Shown: positions 62,485 to 64,000 of the stretch, one piece after another
How the letters are laid out: the number at the start of each line of letters is the position of its first letter
Position numbering within the stretch: the stretch's first letter is position 1
Source of the DNA: JANQOH01 sp965214495
GTDB lineage: Bacteria > Pseudomonadota > Alphaproteobacteria > UBA7887
Direction of reading: 5' to 3'
DNA length: 64,000 nucleotides
NCBI GenBank assembly: GCA_965214495.1
Contig: OZ243958.1
Location: 744,001 to 808,000, forward strand
Made by a program: the position numbers and the translations under genes
The notes under the pieces: model-generated
Databases searched by the model: none
The model's input: the letters and a program-made list of their open reading frames with translations, nothing else
What the model was told of the DNA's origin: nothing

Positions 62485-63027
62485 ATGGTAATGGAGCCTC
62501 GGAATATCGACGATCAGCAATCGATCCTGGCAATGGCCACCAGTATCGTATCCGCCTATGTCGGCAACAATGCGGTGCCGGCGTCGCAGCTCCCCGACCT
62601 GATTCAGAGCGTGGTCCGCTCGTTGTCCGACTCCGGCGCGCCCGCCGAAGCCGGAGAGGGCGCGGCCGAACCGGTCGCGTCGGAACCGGCGCCGGCGCCC
62701 GCTCCGATGCCAAGGTCGAGAGCGGTTTCGGCGGCGGACGACGCTCCGGCACGGGCCGTAAGGCCGACGCCGCCGGTTCCGATCGAGGATTCGATCGAGA
62801 ACGATTATCTGATTTGTCTGGAAGACGGCAAACGGCTCAAGATGCTCAAGCGGCATCTGCGCACGGCCTACGACATGTCGCCGGAAGAATACCGCATGAA
62901 GTGGGGGCTGCCGGTCGACTATCCGATGGTCGCACCGAGCTACGCGAAGCAACGTTCCGAGTTCGCCAAAAAGATCGGGTTGGGGCGTAAGCGCACCGGC
63001 CGTCGGAGCGGTGGCCGGAGGAGCTGA
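62485..63027 (+). CDS. mucR: MucR/Ros family transcriptional regulator with atypical zinc site
   Basis: A 180-residue regulator from ATG 62485 with ACGGAGGAAAT just before it. Residues 14-49 are the oligomerising MucR N-domain; 51-100 an Ala/Pro-rich linker that makes it longer than the usual about 140 residues; 108-168 the DNA-binding domain (CLEDGKRLKMLKRHLRTAYDM to YPMVAPSYAKQR). The Ros site is C-x2-C...H...H. Here Cys111 and His124 are present, but the second Cys is Asp114 and the last His is replaced (Ala128/Tyr129). MucR family proteins act as global H-NS-like repressors at AT-rich DNA. Quoted motif is split to stay short. Confidence 0.9.
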   Translation: MVMEPRNIDDQQSILAMATSIVSAYVGNNAVPASQLPDLIQSVVRSLSDSGAPAEAGEGAAEPVASEPAPAPAPMPRSRAVSAADDAPARAVRPTPPVPIEDSIENDYLICLEDGKRLKMLKRHLRTAYDMSPEEYRMKWGLPVDYPMVAPSYAKQRSEFAKKIGLGRKRTGRRSGGRRS

Positions 63028-63037
63028 CGCGCCGCGG

Positions 63038-64000
63038 TCAGGGGCGCACCGGGAACGCGCTGCGGCCGACGAGCGCCGGTAGCATCGGCTGGATCCGGTC
63101 GATCCAGTCGCACAGCATCGGCCGCGTTTCGCGCGGATCGATCAGTTCGTGGACCGAGAACGATTCGGCGCGCGGCCCCGGCGCGTTGGCCGCCGCCATC
63201 TCGGCCTCAAGTTCACGGCGTCTCGCATCCGGGTCGGCGGCCGCGGCGATCTCGCGGTGATATTTCACCGCGACACCGCCCTCCACCGGCAATGCGCCCA
63301 TCTCGGCCGACGGCCAGGCCAGCACGTAACCCTCCGACCCGTAGTGGGCGGCCTGTGCGACCCCGAAAGACTTGCGCACTGTGATCGAGGCCCACGGCAC
63401 CGTCGAAAGGGCAACCGTGAGGACTGCGGCGGCGCCGGCGCGAATGGTGCCGGCTTTCTCGGCTGCGCTGCCGATCATGAACCCCGGTTCATCGACAAAG
63501 CTCACGATCGGCAGGTGGAAGGTCTGGCATAGCTCGACGAACCGGCGAACCTTGTCGGCGCCGGCAGCAGTCATGGCGCCGGCAAGATGGCGGCAGTCGT
63601 TGGCCAGCACACCTACCGACTGGCCGTCGAGACGACCGAGGCCGGTGATCTGGCCGCGCCCGTAGCCGCGCCCGATCTCGAAGAAGCTCTCTCGGTCGAG
63701 CACCATCGCAAGCACCCGCCGCATCGCGAACAGCTTGCGCCGGTCGCCGGGGACCGCCGACGCAAGGGCCGCCTCACAGCGCTCCCGGTCGTCGTCCGAT
63801 TCGCTCCGTATCGCTATTTCCCAAATGTTTTGAGGTAGGTATCCAAGAAACCTGCGGATCTGGTTCAGTGCATCCACTTCGTCCTCGGCGAGGTTGTCGA
63901 CGACACCGTTGCGGGTATGGACGTCGGCGCCGCCGAGTTCTTCCTTGGTCCTGCTCTCGCCGATCGCACGCTTGACAACGGCCGGGCCGGCGATGAGGAC
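63038..64000 (-). CDS. Acyl-CoA carboxylase carboxyltransferase (beta) subunit, 5' end outside window
   Basis: The C-terminal about 320 residues of a biotin-dependent carboxyltransferase (PccB/MmdA/acetyl-CoA carboxylase type); the frame continues through the window end. Recognised by VGVLANDCRHLAGAMTAAGADK, the oxyanion region VSFVDEPGFMIGS, the RKSFGVAQAAHYG segment and the C-terminal HELIDPRETRP. It moves CO2 from biotin to an acyl-CoA. It converges on mucR with a 10-base gap. Confidence 0.92.
   Translation of the reverse strand, partial: VLIAGPAVVKRAIGESRTKEELGGADVHTRNGVVDNLAEDEVDALNQIRRFLGYLPQNIWEIAIRSESDDDRERCEAALASAVPGDRRKLFAMRRVLAMVLDRESFFEIGRGYGRGQITGLGRLDGQSVGVLANDCRHLAGAMTAAGADKVRRFVELCQTFHLPIVSFVDEPGFMIGSAAEKAGTIRAGAAAVLTVALSTVPWASITVRKSFGVAQAAHYGSEGYVLAWPSAEMGALPVEGGVAVKYHREIAAAADPDARRRELEAEMAAANAPGPRAESFSVHELIDPRETRPMLCDWIDRIQPMLPALVGRSAFPVRP

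Overview
The window is high-GC DNA from an alphaproteobacterium. The gene orders support this: rpmH-rnpA-yidD-yidC-engB-argB, hflK-hflC-DUF2065-degP, tim44-mltA, comF-grx-nitrilase and dapA-smpB. A MucR/Ros-type regulator and a lanthanide-type XoxF methanol dehydrogenase cluster agree. A Rhodospirillales-like or related marine/soil lineage is plausible, but no rRNA or tRNA is present to fix it. All calls come from reading the sequence; no database search was run.

Layout. 1-7 kb: a FAH-family hydrolase (cut by the window edge), a MucR-N-domain fusion protein, hydroxyacid and short-chain dehydrogenases, moaA, nadK, ruvX and DUF427. 7-14 kb: an acyl-CoA ligase with a complete Liv-type ABC importer. 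14-19 kb: an O-antigen-ligase-like membrane protein and cysD-cysNC-cysQ, which make PAPS and clear PAP. 19-24.8 kb: mltA, tim44, a ZIP transporter, comF, glutaredoxin and a nitrilase-family amidase. 24.8-29.7 kb: a large minus-strand operon for translation and membrane protein insertion, ending with engB and argB. 29.8-35.8 kb: degP, DUF2065, hflC and hflK, divergent from apbC/mrp, then a 2OG-Fe(II) oxygenase.

36-39.2 kb is the oddest region. A D-lactate dehydrogenase-type gene (dld) is split into a 5' part and a 3' part by about 1.8 kb. This block carries two truncated gene ends (a carboxyltransferase C-terminus and a glutathione S-transferase C-terminus) and one intact AT-rich membrane protein gene with a run of 21 G. 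It is either a real DNA capture or an assembly chimera.

39.5-49.4 kb: thioesterase, ClC channel with CBS domains, UvrD/PcrA helicase, then a catabolic-looking set (amidohydrolase, ABM monooxygenase, two luciferase-like monooxygenases, two SDRs). 49.6-56.4 kb: a periplasmic quinoprotein alcohol-oxidation cluster. XoxF (with the extra lanthanide-binding Asp), cytochrome XoxG, XoxJ, a CXXCW-family protein, a DUF3280 protein and a small secreted four-Cys protein lie on the minus strand. They face a SoxYZ-like carrier and a zinc metallohydrolase on the plus strand. The 583 bp upstream of xoxF hold a perfect 36-bp direct repeat with a 67-bp period and a possible degenerate third copy. 57-64 kb: glpK, a threonine/serine dehydratase, NnrU, dapA, smpB, a periplasmic glutathione peroxidase, a MucR homologue lacking usual zinc ligands, and an acyl-CoA carboxylase beta subunit running off the end.

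The items most worth a second look are the MucR-N fusion protein (693-1562), the disrupted dld with its G21-bearing insert, the CRISPR-sized repeats upstream of xoxF, and the two uncharacterised secreted proteins in the xox cluster.
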